64,000 bases of DNA from Phytophthora quininea (GCA_011947345.1 JAAVTG010000693.1:362277-426276), one strand, 5' to 3'; counted from the stretch's first letter, positions 1 through 12,224 are shown. Program-made: numbers and translations. Notes: a model not told the origin generated them from the letters alone.

Positions 1-82
1 GTTTGTTGAATTTCCTAATTGCTCAATGCGGAAGTTGACGTTGAAGTTGCACAGAGTGATGGTCAGTCATGAAAGTGCAGCC

Positions 83-2032
83 ATGGCCATAAGAAGAGCG
101 CGCGAAGAGGAAAACGCTGTGCTTGACGACGCCTCCAGAGACGAGGTGTGTGCTGCTGGCTCTGTTGCACTTGTTGGTGTCTCTGTCTGACGTGTGTGTA
201 TGTACGCGCGGGAGTTCAGGTCCTGCAGCGCATTGAGGCACTCGTGGCAGACTTCGTCGACGCTTTATCAGTTGTGTGATCAGTATAATGACTGTGGTGC
301 ACCTAATAAACTAACAACGACGTAGAATGGTGGCGTTTTGGAGCTGGAAACTGTAAGATGATGCCGCAGCATGTTTTTGAATTTCATTTTACCATTTGTC
401 CAGTTGAAGAGAAACTCGACGGCCTTGAGGTTCGACCACGAGACGCAGCGTCAGTTCCACGCTAACGACAAGCGCCTTATCAAGCTGGTAGTAGCTTTGC
501 TAACATGAATACTCCTGCGTGGGTCTTGCTCACTTGATATTGGTGGCTACTGAAGAACCGGCAGGGAGGACGCCGATACACTGGGGTCTGGCTGATTTTA
601 CAGACTGCACACACTTTGCTGACGGAAGATAAAACGGCGACGCAGGTGCTACCGTTTGTGATGATACGCGGTTCTTGATAGTACTGACTTCGCTTTGTTT
701 AACTAGCGTGATGTTTACTACCTTCATCCATTCTTCAAAGGGCAACATGAGGCCGACGAGGCGATTCTAGGTGAGTTTGCTTCGTATCCCAGCGGAAGCT
801 GCAACGATCTTTATCTGGCTCTAGATGCTGGAGGTATCCTGGGGTTCCGAGAGAATGTCTTAACATTGTCGGCGCGACAAAAGGGTGTTTCGCTGGGGAT
901 ATTAGTATTCTGGTATATTCTGAACATGCGTCACAATTTTCAAGACGTAACAATCGCTGCAATGACATTGTAGCGAGGTGGGCAGTGGAGACACCATGGT
1001 AGCGGGGAAGAAGTCGCCATCACTCCAGAGCTACTGCGGCTAAAGGCTGACGAAATGTGGAGATATACTAGCTTTCTTTCCTTACAGCATGCAAAACACT
1101 GTGATCGCTAACCTTTTGGTTGTAGGCAAAGCCGTGCAACTTGCATTGTTGTGGTCGAAAAGGATGGTATATTGATGTCTTTGAAGGATACGAGTACGAT
1201 AACTCTTACGCAACACTTTTCCAGGCATTTTCAATCGACTCAGGTAATTTTCGAGGCATTTCATCATGACTGAAGAATGCTAAAGCTAGTTTTTAGAGAA
1301 GACAAGTTTTTCGAGATGATTCCTAGCATCTTGGTTACTGGTCGAGGCTTCCCTGATTTGGCGACAAGGTAGGAAAGGCTATGCGTTCACTGTTCCGTGA
1401 TTATAGAATTGCAACTAATATGCTGGCTCAAGAGCATTTGTGCGTTTGATGAGCCACACGCTTCAAATCCCAGTCGTTGGCCTTTGCGATTGCAATCCCT
1501 TTGGTCTTTCGATCATGGTAAGCACGGTCACTTGAACTTGATATCCTTCTCGTCATAAAAGCAATCAACCACGTGCTCTGTAGCTCACCTACAAGCTTGG
1601 ATCAGCCAGAATGCCACTTGAGTCCCTGCAAAACAGTTCGTTTTCTTCATGTAAACGGTTTCAAGCTGATTCTAATGACCTCGTTCTAGCTGTCGATGTC
1701 AAGTGGATCGGCTTTCGTCCTTCCCAAGTTGCAACGCTTGGCTTACCACGTTCGTGCTTAAAAGCATTGACAAGGAAGGATCTCGCAGTTGCAGAATCTT
1801 TGGCGAACTCGGGCTTCGTTCAGGTGCCGACTACATCATAGACGTCGCTTGAAATGTTGTCTTTGCTGATCATGTGCTTATTCAGGCCAACGAGAATTAC
1901 AAGGCCGAAGTTCAAATGTGGCAAGAAGGAACGCTGCCATGGAAGATCGAGCTCGAAGCCCTACATTTCTTAGGCTTTACGTTCTTGGCCTCCTTCCTCA
2001 GAAAGAGTATCCAGGAAGGCGACTTCTTTTGA
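83..2032 (+). CDS. SPO11: SPO11 meiotic recombination transesterase (TOP6A family)
   Basis: Makes the meiotic double-strand breaks by tyrosine transesterification; acts in the nucleus. I read twelve exons with GT-AG introns of 54-133 nt: 83-145, 220-270, 404-487, 604-645, 707-770, 825-904, 974-1056, 1126-1166, 1290-1368, 1433-1517, 1584-1823, 1886-2032. All phases agree and the product is 352 aa, normal for SPO11. Exon 5 opens with RDVYY; the second Tyr (719-721) is the expected catalytic residue. The Toprim part shows VVVEKD (Glu at 1157-1159), then VTGRGFPDLATR, then LCDCNPFG (Asp 1488-1490). The second acidic position of the usual DxD is Asn (1494-1496). The tail contains DVKWIGFRP and a C-terminal KAE-type helix (NYKAEVQ). 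The start ATG is the first that splices in phase. The gene converges on presenilin with 49 bp between the stops. Family is certain; the exact ends of exons 1, 2 and 6 are less so. Confidence 0.88.
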
Positions 2033-2081
2033 GGATTCAATGCCAAAAACGGAGATATTCTGCTCTTGTCTCTTTGGTACT

Positions 2082-3849
2082 CTATAATAGCGCACCAATA
2101 TTTAGGGCGCTGCTTGCAAAGTCCACAAACACCACTCGGAGCCAGAAGTACATCACTACGGCCAGCAGAATGGAGATTGGCAAAGCAGGGAGAGCTTTCT
2201 GGTAAATTCCAAGAAGAAATAGTGTGCCTCCCAATCCCTGCAATAAACACAATTCAAACCCGGTGAGTTCATATTGCATGAAACGAGGTAAGCTAGAAAA
2301 ACGGGATGCATACCATTAGGATCGACACGAGACATCCGACCATCGCTGAGAAGTCATATTTGGCAGCTCGAGAAACCAGCACGCTGTAAAATACAAAGTC
2401 TCCCAACCCCAACTTGATCGTCTCGTCCGCGTCTGGAATGGTTTGACCATTAATACCTAGCGTAAAATATAATCTGTACACCTTTCGAGAAAGCACTAAC
2501 CTTCCGTGTCCGCAATATACTTCTGGTATAAGTCGTGCCACAGCGCAGGTTCGCGTCCGTGATACCGCTCGAGAATCCTGTCCACACGGGGAACAGCTGA
2601 CGGATTATATTTCGCATAGAATTCAATCAGCCGGGCACGCAATTGCTCGTCTCGCGGCGACAAAGTTGACGGCACCGGTGACAACGGAGCCTCGTTGGTT
2701 TCTCTTGGCGATCCAAGACGGAGTGGCACTTCGGACTCGCATTGATAGTACACGTTTTCGAGGATTGGGGGAGCGGCGTGTCCAGTACTTTGGTCACGAC
2801 GAATTTCTGCTTCGTAGAGTAGGCCTGAAAGAGCAGAACACAAATAGTGGTCAGAGATTAGATAGATTTCGCTATAAAAAATGATTTTGCAGTTTGTACC
2901 AGGTAGTGGCCGTCCTTCTTGTTGCACAAGATTAACCAACCACTTCAGTGGTCCGCACGGCGTGAGGACGGCGCAGAGATCATAAAACGCAAGAACAATC
3001 ACCAAAGCCCATGTGCTCCACTCGGGAAATTGACCCAGCTGCCAGGCCATAATAACCGACGTGGCCACTAGATACGCCTGTGTCAACCACATCGGCGTGC
3101 CCTTCTGATAGAAAATGGCGAGAACACCGACAACTGAAAAGTTGTACATGGAGAATAGCATCGTAAATACGTCGACCGGGACCTGGACCTGGGCGATGAC
3201 AATGGCGAGCATATTGCCGCCCAGCATGCCCAACAGCATCGCCGACGAGAACATCATGTAGCCGATCAGCATCTGCAGCAAAATTCGCAATCAGAACAAT
3301 CACTTTCTTGATCATAAACAAAGATCTTGCAGCAGACCTTATTGAAGTTGAACTTGTAGCAGCAGACAATGACGAACGTCGCCACCAGGAAGAACGATAC
3401 AATAGCGAGTGCATTCACTAGAGCATCCTCTACTTTTGTACCAGTAGACGCCCCCTGGTCCTGGTCAGGTCCATAAATTAAATACGCGCTGCCAGCACAA
3501 ATTACAGCACAATGTCAGCATCAATCCCCTCATCTCCTCAGCTTGTTGAACGCACTCTGCAAGCGCCTTGGCTGCCGCCGGATCCACCACATTAAGCGAC
3601 ACAAAACTGCAAAGCCATGTTAAGATGTTAGTTGCTTACGGAACTATAATCTTTTTATTATGGAAACCAGTACCTGGCGAGCAGCATCGTAAGTGCCACA
3701 GGCCACACTACGGCGGAGAAGGAGCCGATCGAGTGCAGCAGCTCCTCGTGGGTGAACGCTTCCCTCTCCACGTCCAGATTCTCCTTGGACATGCGGCGAG
3801 GCAGCAGCCGCTCGCGCACGTCGCCGTCGGCAGCCTCGACGCTCGACAT
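2082..3849 (-). CDS. Presenilin, catalytic subunit of gamma-secretase
   Basis: Intramembrane aspartyl protease. Seven exons on the minus strand: 3849-3674, 3606-3556, 3488-3338, 3272-2900, 2824-2501, 2456-2314, 2237-2082, with consistent phases and introns of 44-76 nt, giving 457 aa. Many hydrophobic segments are visible. The family signatures are present in order: FYDLCAVLTP (first catalytic Asp), a hydrophilic loop rich in Pro, Ser and charge (roughly residues 260-350), GLGDFVFYS (second catalytic Asp, GxGD) and ALPALPIS (PALP motif) near the C-terminus. The N-terminus is a short charged cytosolic stretch. The start ATG lies 85 bp from the start of the divergent RCC1 gene, so the two probably share a promoter. 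No damage is seen. Confidence 0.93.
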
Positions 3850-3934
3850 CGCAGTTCCCCAAATTAGGATAGCCAAAAGGTACAATATATGAAATAGCGT
3901 AGTTAGCCGAAACGACGCCGAAGCATTTGGCGCA

Positions 3935-6900
3935 ATGCCGAGTGTCCCGCTTCGCTGCGAGCTCGTGGTCACGAAGAATAGTGTGTCGTGGGAGTGGACG
4001 GTAGGTTAGTTGCTGGGTACTGTAGCAAGAGACCCTAATTGTCTTTTATTTCTTCAGGTCGTTGCCAGTTCATTGCAGGACGGACAAGTTGACGTTGTTG
4101 ACGTTGCGCGAGGACGAGATTTCGCTATTTATCTCACTGCAAAAGGAGAATTACTGCAATGTGGGGATATGCCAAGTCGGATTTTGTACGACAGTATTCT
4201 ATTGCGTCGAGATAGAAGACGCACCCGCGCTCATGATGTTAAAAGCCATTTTAAACGCTTGTCGAGAAGGGAGTGCAAAGGTCAAACTGGTCATGTGTGC
4301 ACTTCATCCTGTCGTCCGATGGAGGTCGTTATTCCTGATAGACGTCGTGTCCAGCAGATTACTTGTGGAGTGACGCATTGTGTGGCGCTTTGTTTGGGTG
4401 GAGCAAAGCAAGAACTTTTCTCTTGGGGTCTCGGAGAATACGGTCAATTGGGCCTTGGAGAATGCCAAAATGCATCTATAATGACGGAAATTTGTACGCC
4501 ACTTGGTCTTCAAAGCCTCTTGCAAGCAACAGAACCTGTGGTCGTGCGATGTGGTGCATTTTCGACTTACGTTCTACTTAAAAACTCTTCGGAGCTATGG
4601 CATTGGGGGTTGATACCGTGCGCTGAGAGAGAAACAGATTTTTCTGCCAAGGCGTACCAGTAAAGTTCCCATTGCTTGACGACTGCGAAAGAATTAATGA
4701 CGTGGCTATTGGTGTGGAGCATATTGTGCTTTTGACGGAAGATGGACGAGTATTCACGTGGGGCCATGGCCATTCCGGTCAGCTTGGTCTTGGACCGTCG
4801 ATCACGACCAATGTGGACTGTCGACATCCAACGCAAGTTGACTTTTTCGTGGCGAGGTGAATCGCTCCATCGTCTCGATAGCTTGTGGGTGGAACCACTC
4901 TCTTGCTGCAACGAAAACCGGGCAAGTCTACGCTTGGGGAAGCAATTACTTCGGTGCGTGTGGTGCCACGAGCAAGTTTTACGAGTATTTTCAACCAGTG
5001 CTGGTGGGTGTGCCTCTACCCTTTGACCTACCGGACTTACACCGGGTCGTTTTATGTGGTGGGAATTCCTCTAGTCTGGTAATTCTGCATGCTAGCAACA
5101 CGATAGCTATGGAACGAGTTTTTGCTTGGGGGATATGTTCTCCAGTAGTGAGCTCACTGATTCCCCTTGAACTCGACGTTACTGGGTATAGCCACAACTG
5201 CCTTCGAGTGGATTCTGGAACTCTGATGTGGATATCAAACGATGAAGAATCGGCATGGATAGTCGAGAAAATTGACTGCGCTGGTGCCCGGCAAATTAAC
5301 GAGGGGCTGCCATATTTGAATGTTTGTGTGGGCGATCGAATTTTCGTTCAAGCGTATCCCATATCTACTTCATTTCCTGAAAACGACACCACAGTAGATA
5401 AACTGTTTAAACTTACAGTGGAGGATGCGAATTCAAATGATAAAAGCTATTTGGAAATTGTTTCAGTGAAGAAAGTGAAGCGAACGTCAGACGCTGATAG
5501 TAATGATGCTACCATTATCGAGGTAGCGTTGCGTCAAGGTATGGTTGGACAAAGTATGAAGCTACTCCTCGAGAGCTCGTTGGGAAAAGTACTTGGAGGT
5601 TGTTTCGTTGTCAACATCGTACCTCATGCCGCAAATTCTTTCGCGAATATAGCATCTGCACGCAAAGTGGGAAATAATTCATGCACCAGAGCTCGCATCC
5701 TAGCTGCGAATATTAAAGAAAAATGCATTTCGAGTCAGACGCTCCCTGAGGCTAATTGGTACAGCCTGAGGTATTATCGCCTACGCGTGCGTACTGGGAA
5801 CGCCGTTATCATATTACAAGAAACCACCACAAAGGCAGAAGAACCCGCCATCGAAGTGCAAGTTCGGAGTCGTGCAGATATGAAAGAGCTCACTCATCTC
5901 CACCTGGTTAGTAGCGAAGTCAACGACCAGAGCATGCATTTAAGCATCACTCGAATGGAATTCTCGACGCCTGGACATTACTCAATTTATGAAGTGGGAT
6001 ACAACACAGAAAATGAGGACAGTCCGCTGCTGGTTATAACCTGTTGTAGTGAGCCTCAAGTTCGAAACCAGATTCTCTCTACTGAGCGAGCATTTGTACA
6101 GTCAAAGTATCAATCCAGTTTGTCGGTGTCCCCTCCAGCAGCTCAATTTTCCTACTTTTTGTCGTCTGTACTCCAATGCCCATCACTCAAGAATGCTATT
6201 GCATTTTCCCCGTGGCCATCAACGTATGATGCCGAAGCTAATGATCTGTACGATTATGATTCCGAACAGAGGGCTCGATCAATGCTGATTCATAATCCTG
6301 AAGACCCTTTTACTTTATGGAGACAATATTTCGACGCAACAAGCCCAATGGATAATTTGTCGGAACCGCGCCAAAATTTACCGTTGCATTCGGTACTTCC
6401 ACCTTGGGCTGCAGAATTTGCAACCAAATTGTCGCTCCAAATCGCATCGTGGCTCAACAAGCTTAATAACAACTCTACGCAATTTCCAATCGAGGGTGAG
6501 AAGACTAGCTCAAGCAAAGGTGGTGACAATATTGGGGTGTCAGTTTGTCAGATTCCGTATGACTTCCTAGGAAGTGTGTCGTTCGTGGAGCACATCGCAG
6601 TTGAAGAGGCGCTGGCACCTGCTCATTCTAATGTATTAGGAGTCCACGACTCGATCGTGGCTTGGCGTCGGGGAAATGGAGATCTCTTTTACACGGTTCA
6701 GTCAAGTAAGCTCCAAGTCAACCGTTACTATAATGAAAGCCATGATTTCCCAGAAACAGCACAAAATTCCCGCATCACTCAGTTGAAAGCTAAGCTCAGC
6801 GATTTCTTGTGGTATCGTCTAAATGACAAGAAAATCGAAGAGTTGTTTGCTCTTCTAACCGCACCAACGAAGAAGAAAATTAAATCGACAACAAGCGATG

Positions 6901-7964
6901 ATGTCATCAGCCGTGTTATTCACCTGCAGCAGCTGAAAGCCCACTCGGAATCAATGGGTTTTAACATTATCAAGTCGAAGCAAGAATGGTTTGCGCTGTT
7001 TTGCAAAATTCAAGGGATGGACCCACCTGGCACCTCGGGTATTTCATTCAGCAGTTTCCGCACGTTTCTCATCGACCCTTTCCACCAGGTCCAAAAGCAT
7101 GCAAGGATGAAAAGTTTATCGGATGCTGGTATACTAACATTTGTTTGTCTTTTTTAAGTAGTACTTTTGGAAGCAATATGTTCATCAAATTCGTAAACGA
7201 GTCAAGTCGTCACGGGCTTTGATTTCACAAGCGATTTTAGCCAGCTTTGAGGGACACGAACAGGGTGTTGGAAATGCTCCCAACAACAGTGAACTGTGTG
7301 TTACAGAAGTCACGCTACCGTGGTCAGATTTCATGAGATGCTTGGAACTTTTCCATAGCACCCTTGAGATCCCGATGTTATCGCCGTCCGACTGCTGTCG
7401 ACTGCTTTACCGCTTTGATCTTCGTGGAAATGGGCAAATTTTCTTTTGGGGCTTCGAGAATGCCATTTTGCACACGTTGGACGAAATCGACACTGCCGCA
7501 AGTACCTACGACTTCGAGAAGTCGAGAAAGACCCAGCCTACGGCGAAAGGTAAGCAGCGACGATTGAAAGTGGCGATTGCAAACGATCATCGACACCCCA
7601 ACATCGAGCATTTTACTTCCAACGATGCGGTGCGGAAACTGTTTTCTGCTCGTGCGAAGTACAAAGTCTCGAATGCAGATCATGGCCATGCACATACAAG
7701 AAATACCATGAGTCATTGTAGCAATAACGCTACAGCTGCACTGCGAGCGACTGCCAACACGCACTTGGCTAGGATTCGCAATTTACCGATATCTCATTTG
7801 CTAAGGTGAGGAAGAAAGAAAGTAGTGCATTCTTGGCTGTTGCTAACTTTTCTGATGGATAAAGGGAAGGCATCCACTTCCGACCACCAAGAAAAATATG
7901 TACGAGTGCGATGAAGCAGACAACAGGGCACAGGCTCAAGCCGAGGACTCGTACTGAATGCTAG
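3935..7964 (+). CDS. RCC1-repeat protein with long C-terminal region
   Basis: Exon 1 is 3935-4000 and exon 2 starts at 4058. About six RCC1-type blades are visible up to roughly 5140, each with a G-x-x-H/F-x-x-x-L core and a WG, for example in SIACGWNHSLAATKTGQVYAWG. The remaining two thirds have no repeat I recognise, except a degenerate EF-hand-like stretch (FDLRGNGQIFFWGF) near 7420-7460. Two introns follow, one ending at 7161 (donor probably 7089, a weak GTCCAA site) and one at 7806-7864; the stop is TAG 7962-7964. The reading frame drops one base twice, beside the T5 runs 4639-4643 and 4843-4847. One extra T at each restores uninterrupted blades, so I suspect undercalled homopolymers. 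RCC1 proteins act as GEFs or scaffolds; which applies here cannot be told. Confidence 0.8.
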
Positions 7965-7994
7965 CACCAGATAGAATGAGCTGGTACAACTTGT

Positions 7995-9239
7995 TTACAG
8001 CCTCGCAGTAGTGTCTTTCTTGTGTCCCAGCAGTCGGAGTCGGCTGATCCCTCCATCGGGAAACATCTCCAGCTTGACGTAATTCACACCAGCCGGGATA
8101 TTTTTCACGCTGCCAGCTGCCACGGAGAAGTAGTGCTGATTATGAGCTTCCAGCTTCACGCGAGGCAGCAGAACGTCCCACTTGAACGCGTTTTCCTTCA
8201 GCTCTCTTTCATCTTTCCCATACCAGCGAGTGCCGTACACCACACAACTCTCTGGGAAATTGCCCTTGAAGTGGTTCGTATCAACCTCCACTTGCTGAAT
8301 GACTCCGAGATGACCCAACTTCAGTACCACCCAGTCCTTCCCCGGCACTTCCAGTAGTCCCGTCTTAGGATCCGCTTTCAAGACGGCTGGACGTGTCGCT
8401 TTGCGTGCCGTCTCCCATCCGTCCGCCATCGTCTTGCTGCGTCCTGGCGCCATCAAGTTCCGCGGGTGTCCATAGTGAGCATCGTTGAAAGCCACCACTT
8501 GCCCGCCGTGCTCGACACTCACGAGGTCCAGCAGCTTGGACGTTGGCACGTTCGACCAGTTCTTTACCACGTGGCCGTACACACGTAGCCGTGCAATGCC
8601 TCCATCAGGAAACATGTTGACTCGAAGATGAGTCCACGGGCCTCGCTTAGAAGGCGGAACTTGCAGCAGATTGTGTCGTGTCTGCTCGTATCCAGGCCCC
8701 AGTTCGGTTTGTGGCACGATCTCCGTCCACTGGTGAGACTGGAGCTGCTCTACAATTGCCAGCTCCTCGGCGATGGCACAGACCCCCATGGGTCGTTCAG
8801 CAACTGCCTTGTCCGTAAGAATTTGCAGCGTCTGGTCGGCCTCCGAGCCCTGCGGGAAATGCGCGGCTTGGATGGACACCCGCGGCGCATTGTTGCCGGT
8901 GAAGAAGGCCGTATCCACATCGACTACATCCACGACACCGCGCAGTCCCAGCGCCACAATGCACCAGTCGTGGCCGGGCGTGCGCTTGCGGCGCGACTCC
9001 CAGCCGTCCATCCACTTGCCGAAGCTCGTGAACTTGTCGGCGATGAAGACTGGAGGCTCAGGAAGCAGCAGGTGGTGCGCGGGGGCGAACCACTCGTCGG
9101 TGGCGAACAGCACGCGCGAACCGTAGGCGGCACTGGCCAGGTCAGTCAGGGTCTCGACTTGCGGAGGCGTCATGGAGAGCTTTGTGTCGCGCTGGGAAGA
9201 TTGGGGAATGATCGAGGATGACGGCTGACGTACTTGCAT
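7995..9239 (-). CDS. Allantoicase
   Basis: Purine degradation: hydrolyses allantoate to ureidoglycolate and urea. A single intact exon of 414 aa from the first ATG; a second ATG 22 codons in (MTPPQVETL) is an equally good start and would remove a low-complexity leader. The protein is two copies of the allantoicase fold. The first has DGWESRRKR and VDTAFFTGNNAPR; the second has DGWETARK and VDTNHFKGNFPES. Each ends in a LRVNMFPDGGIARLRVYG-type segment, the classic family repeat. The gene converges on the RCC1 gene with only 30 bp between the stops. Two perfect 14-bp palindromes lie just upstream of the start. The protein is probably cytosolic or peroxisomal; no targeting signal is obvious. Confidence 0.95.
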   Translation of the reverse strand: MQVRQPSSSIIPQSSQRDTKLSMTPPQVETLTDLASAAYGSRVLFATDEWFAPAHHLLLPEPPVFIADKFTSFGKWMDGWESRRKRTPGHDWCIVALGLRGVVDVVDVDTAFFTGNNAPRVSIQAAHFPQGSEADQTLQILTDKAVAERPMGVCAIAEELAIVEQLQSHQWTEIVPQTELGPGYEQTRHNLLQVPPSKRGPWTHLRVNMFPDGGIARLRVYGHVVKNWSNVPTSKLLDLVSVEHGGQVVAFNDAHYGHPRNLMAPGRSKTMADGWETARKATRPAVLKADPKTGLLEVPGKDWVVLKLGHLGVIQQVEVDTNHFKGNFPESCVVYGTRWYGKDERELKENAFKWDVLLPRVKLEAHNQHYFSVAAGSVKNIPAGVNYVKLEMFPDGGISRLRLLGHKKDTTARL

Positions 9240-9261
9240 TCACCGTGACCAGCCCCGACGT

Positions 9262-9275
9262 GGCAAAATTTTGCC
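9262..9275. promoter_or_regulatory. Perfect 14-bp palindrome upstream of allantoicase
   Basis: GGCAAAATTTTGCC is a perfect palindrome 23 bp upstream of the allantoicase start. It could be a dimeric factor site; the function is unknown. Confidence 0.4.
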
Positions 9276-9292
9276 TGTTTTTGAACTTCAAC

Positions 9293-9306
9293 TTTTGGCG
9301 CCAAAA
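9293..9306. promoter_or_regulatory. E2F-like palindrome TTTTGGCGCCAAAA
   Basis: A perfect 14-bp palindrome containing the E2F/DP core TTTGGCGC on both strands, 54 bp upstream of the allantoicase ATG. A cell-cycle link is inference only. Confidence 0.4.
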
Positions 9307-10318
9307 TGATTGGATCTGCCCAAGACGACGTGGAGCGTTTGAGCATGTCGTGACGTGACGGAATGCTGCGTTGGCCAGCTTGGAGACGAAAGTCGTGCAG
9401 ACTGCTGTGGCCGACGGCCACTGGTTGTTGACAATGGATGCATACGTGCACACTTACGCTCACTGTTGGTGCCGAACAAAGGCAACCACTAACGAGGACA
9501 AGAGTGGGCGAGCAAAGTTCGATATACGTTGTATGCTTTCATTTGATAGTTATGTCCATGGTGTTCGTCGTTCACTCAGACAAATAGCTCGTTCTTGTCG
9601 GAGAACCACGCTGCAGCTGCATTCGAGTCGTCGACAGGACAGCCGTTGCTGGACGGTGTCGATAGCATCAACAATAGTCTTTTGCCACGTCCACGCAGAA
9701 GTGGCCGCCAGCTACTGCACTGCTGAAACGCGCAACGGCATGTGGCAGGCGAGGTCGAGCCCGGATGACCGTCGACCAGCGAGGGGTGGCAATAAATATA
9801 GTTTGGCGCCCGGACTGCGATGCTGACAGGAGTCCCTCCAGCATAACGGACGCAGCAGCGCGAGCCTTCCTGCTACAGATGATCAATAACCAGTGAAAAG
9901 TGCTAGTCGCCGCTTCAAGCTCTGCAAGTAATGCTCTTCAACTTGGATCCCGCGGCTGCATAGCCGCCGTCACGCTACTCAGAATGGACTTTCGCGCGCC
10001 AAGTCGCGTGCAAAGCGCGCCAACACTGACAACACGCGATTCTCAGCCATGCCGTCCACGAGACGGTGTACGCTGAGGTCGCAAGCCAGCGCCACGCTAT
10101 CCATACTGCAAGAGCCCATCTATAAACAGCAGAGAGCGCCGCGACAAAAACCGAAAAAGCCTCTGGCGCCGCCTCACACCGAAAAAACCTCGGGCTCGTT
10201 TAGGCGGCAAACAAAAACCTCGCCGCACACTGATTGGCTGAAACTCATTTCCGCGCCTGCTCTGAGAAGAAAACCGCGCTCAAATCGAGAGAAGGAGCAA
10301 CAAACCGACGCGCCGCCG

Positions 10319-12224
10319 ATGGAGATCACGGAGGGCGCCGCCGCGCCCCGGCGGCCGCTCAAGGACACGCCCCGCCACCAGCTCACGCGCGGGCTCATGC
10401 GCACGCTCAATGTCATCAACGTGGTGCGTGCCGGACCGCCAACAGGCCAGCAGAGCGACCGATAGAAAGAGAGACCCCACTTGGGTGTCTCTACTGCTGG
10501 CCTGCAGGACGACCGGACAGGACAATGCACTGACGCAGGATGTTGTTATATGTACAGAACTACTACCGGAAGCACAACCCTAAGGCCGCGGGCGCTTTGA
10601 TGAAGAAGAAGAAGCGCACGGCACCTGCGAACTACGCCTTCTCCGAGGCAGAGGAGACCTTCAACGGCCGCTACATTGTGCGCGGCCGCAAGCTCGGCGC
10701 GGTACGCAACCAACCAACGACGAACCGGAGAGTGATACGTCACTAAACATTATGCTATTTGAACTACTGTAGGGCTCTTTTGGACAGGTGGTGGAGGCGC
10801 AGGACATCATGACCAACCAGGTCGTGGCCATCAAGATTGTGCAGAAGAAACAGCAATACACGGACCAGGCACAGACCGAGATCAACATCCTGCAGCAGCT
10901 GCACTTGCCGCAGCAGCATGACGCCACCAACCACATCGGTGCGTCCCATTTTGAACCATTCTAGCCGCGCCCTTGGTTTCGCGGTCTATAAGCGGAAAAG
11001 GCGCCAAAGAGTGTCAATAACTAACTGTTTTTTACCATGTCTATGTCATGCAGTGCGGCTAACCGATGCGTTCATGCACAAGGGCCACCAGTGCCTCGTG
11101 TTCGAGCGGTTGGGCCCCAACCTCTTTGATGTTCTGCGCGGAACGAACTTCCTCGGCATCAGCCTGAAACTTCTGCGCAAGTTCACGCGGCAGATCCTCA
11201 AGGCACTGGAGTACATGCGCCACCCAATGTCAATGTGATCCACTGCGACTTAAAGCCCGAGAATGTTTTGCTGGTTGCGCACGGCCACAGCTCACTGAAG
11301 CTCATTGACTTTGGCAGCTCGTGCCTCTCACGCAACCAGATCCACCGCTACACGCAGAGCCGCTTTTACCGAGCGCCGGAGGTACTGCTGGGTATGCGCT
11401 ATACGGCTGCGATCGACATGTGGAGTCTTGGATGCATTTTGGTGGAAATGCACACTGGCAAGCCACTGTTCTGTGGCTATGACTCGGCTGACCAGCTGCA
11501 CCGCATCATTAACGTCTTGGGCATGCCGCCCCGCGAGCTCATTGCCAACGCCAACGCGAGCTACCGTCGGGAGTACTTCGACGAAGTTGTGATGGTGGAA
11601 GGAAACAACCGCTGGGTTGACTACCGCCTGAAGGTTCACAAGGCTGTGCCGCCGAAAGGAGTCGATGTGGTGAGTGTCCTAGTGTCTTTTATTTGTTGGG
11701 GTATTTGTATGAACGTGTGTGATGTGCGCAGATCCCCGAAAGCTCAAAGACTCTGGCCGAGATCCTTTCCAGCGCAGACAAGTATGGCACAGCAAACCAT
11801 CAGCCTGAGCAGTACGAGGCTCTTCTTGACCTTGTTCATCGCATGCTGGACTACAAGTACGTTCGTTGATTATGGACTGTTTAATACTGTTATGCGTATT
11901 AACTTTCGCGTGTGTGTGATCAATTCCAGCCCGGAAACGCGGATAACGCCGAGCGAGGCAATGCAGCACCCGTTCCTACTGAGTTTGCGGCAACTACAAC
12001 CTGACGAGACGGTAAGATTCTGTTATTGTTGTGCAAATTGCGATGTTCGATGCTAACAGCATGGTATTTTGCAGATGGAACAGCCTGCCGTCCAGGGTAA
12101 ATTCAAGTACATGCGTGGCTCTTCGATGTACGATGTCCACGGTCGGAATGCAGAGAGGCAGATGCCGCCGCTTAACCGCGCGAAGCAGCGGCGCTTCCTT
12201 GACAAGTCGCCGCACGGCCGATGA
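10319..12224 (+). CDS. DYRK-family dual-specificity protein kinase
   Basis: CMGC kinase. Exons: 10319-10420, 10558-10701, 10773-10938, 11054-11669, 11732-11856, 11930-12011, 12075-12224. Visible in order: the DYRK-homology region before the kinase (ending in an NYYRKH box), the glycine loop GAGSFGQV built across the exon 2/3 junction, VAIKIV (catalytic Lys), HCDLKPEN, the DFG segment DFGSSC, activation loop and P+1 region YTQSRFYRAPEVLLG, and HPFLL near the end. The usual Y-x-Y of DYRKs reads H-R-Y: the second, autophosphorylated Tyr is kept and the first is His. One base is missing at the CCC run 11223-11225 just before HCDLKPEN, breaking the frame; the rest is intact. An upstream in-frame ATG at 10049 is disfavoured by a TATA-like site between the two. 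Confidence 0.87.

Larger units (their letters stand above)
9240..10318. other. Intergenic: divergent promoter region of allantoicase and DYRK-like kinase
   Basis: No supported gene. The allantoicase side holds the palindromes at 9262-9275 and 9293-9306. The kinase side has GC-rich repeated CGCGC words (about 9990-10020) and a TATA-like CTATAAAC at about 10120. Open frames here use non-ATG starts, or, like the one from 10049, continue into the kinase frame but lie across this TATA-like site. Confidence 0.6.

Noticed and set aside
4857..7157. RCC1 gene as two or three independent genes
   Set aside because: RCC1 blades run continuously across the frame breaks, and one extra T at each T5 run joins them.
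9371..9826. 151-codon + frame upstream of the DYRK gene
   Set aside because: No ATG at its start and no protein-like pattern; lies in the promoter region.
10049..10318. N-terminal extension of the DYRK kinase from ATG 10049
   Set aside because: A TATA-like site at about 10120 lies inside it and the extension has no family counterpart; kept only as an alternative start.
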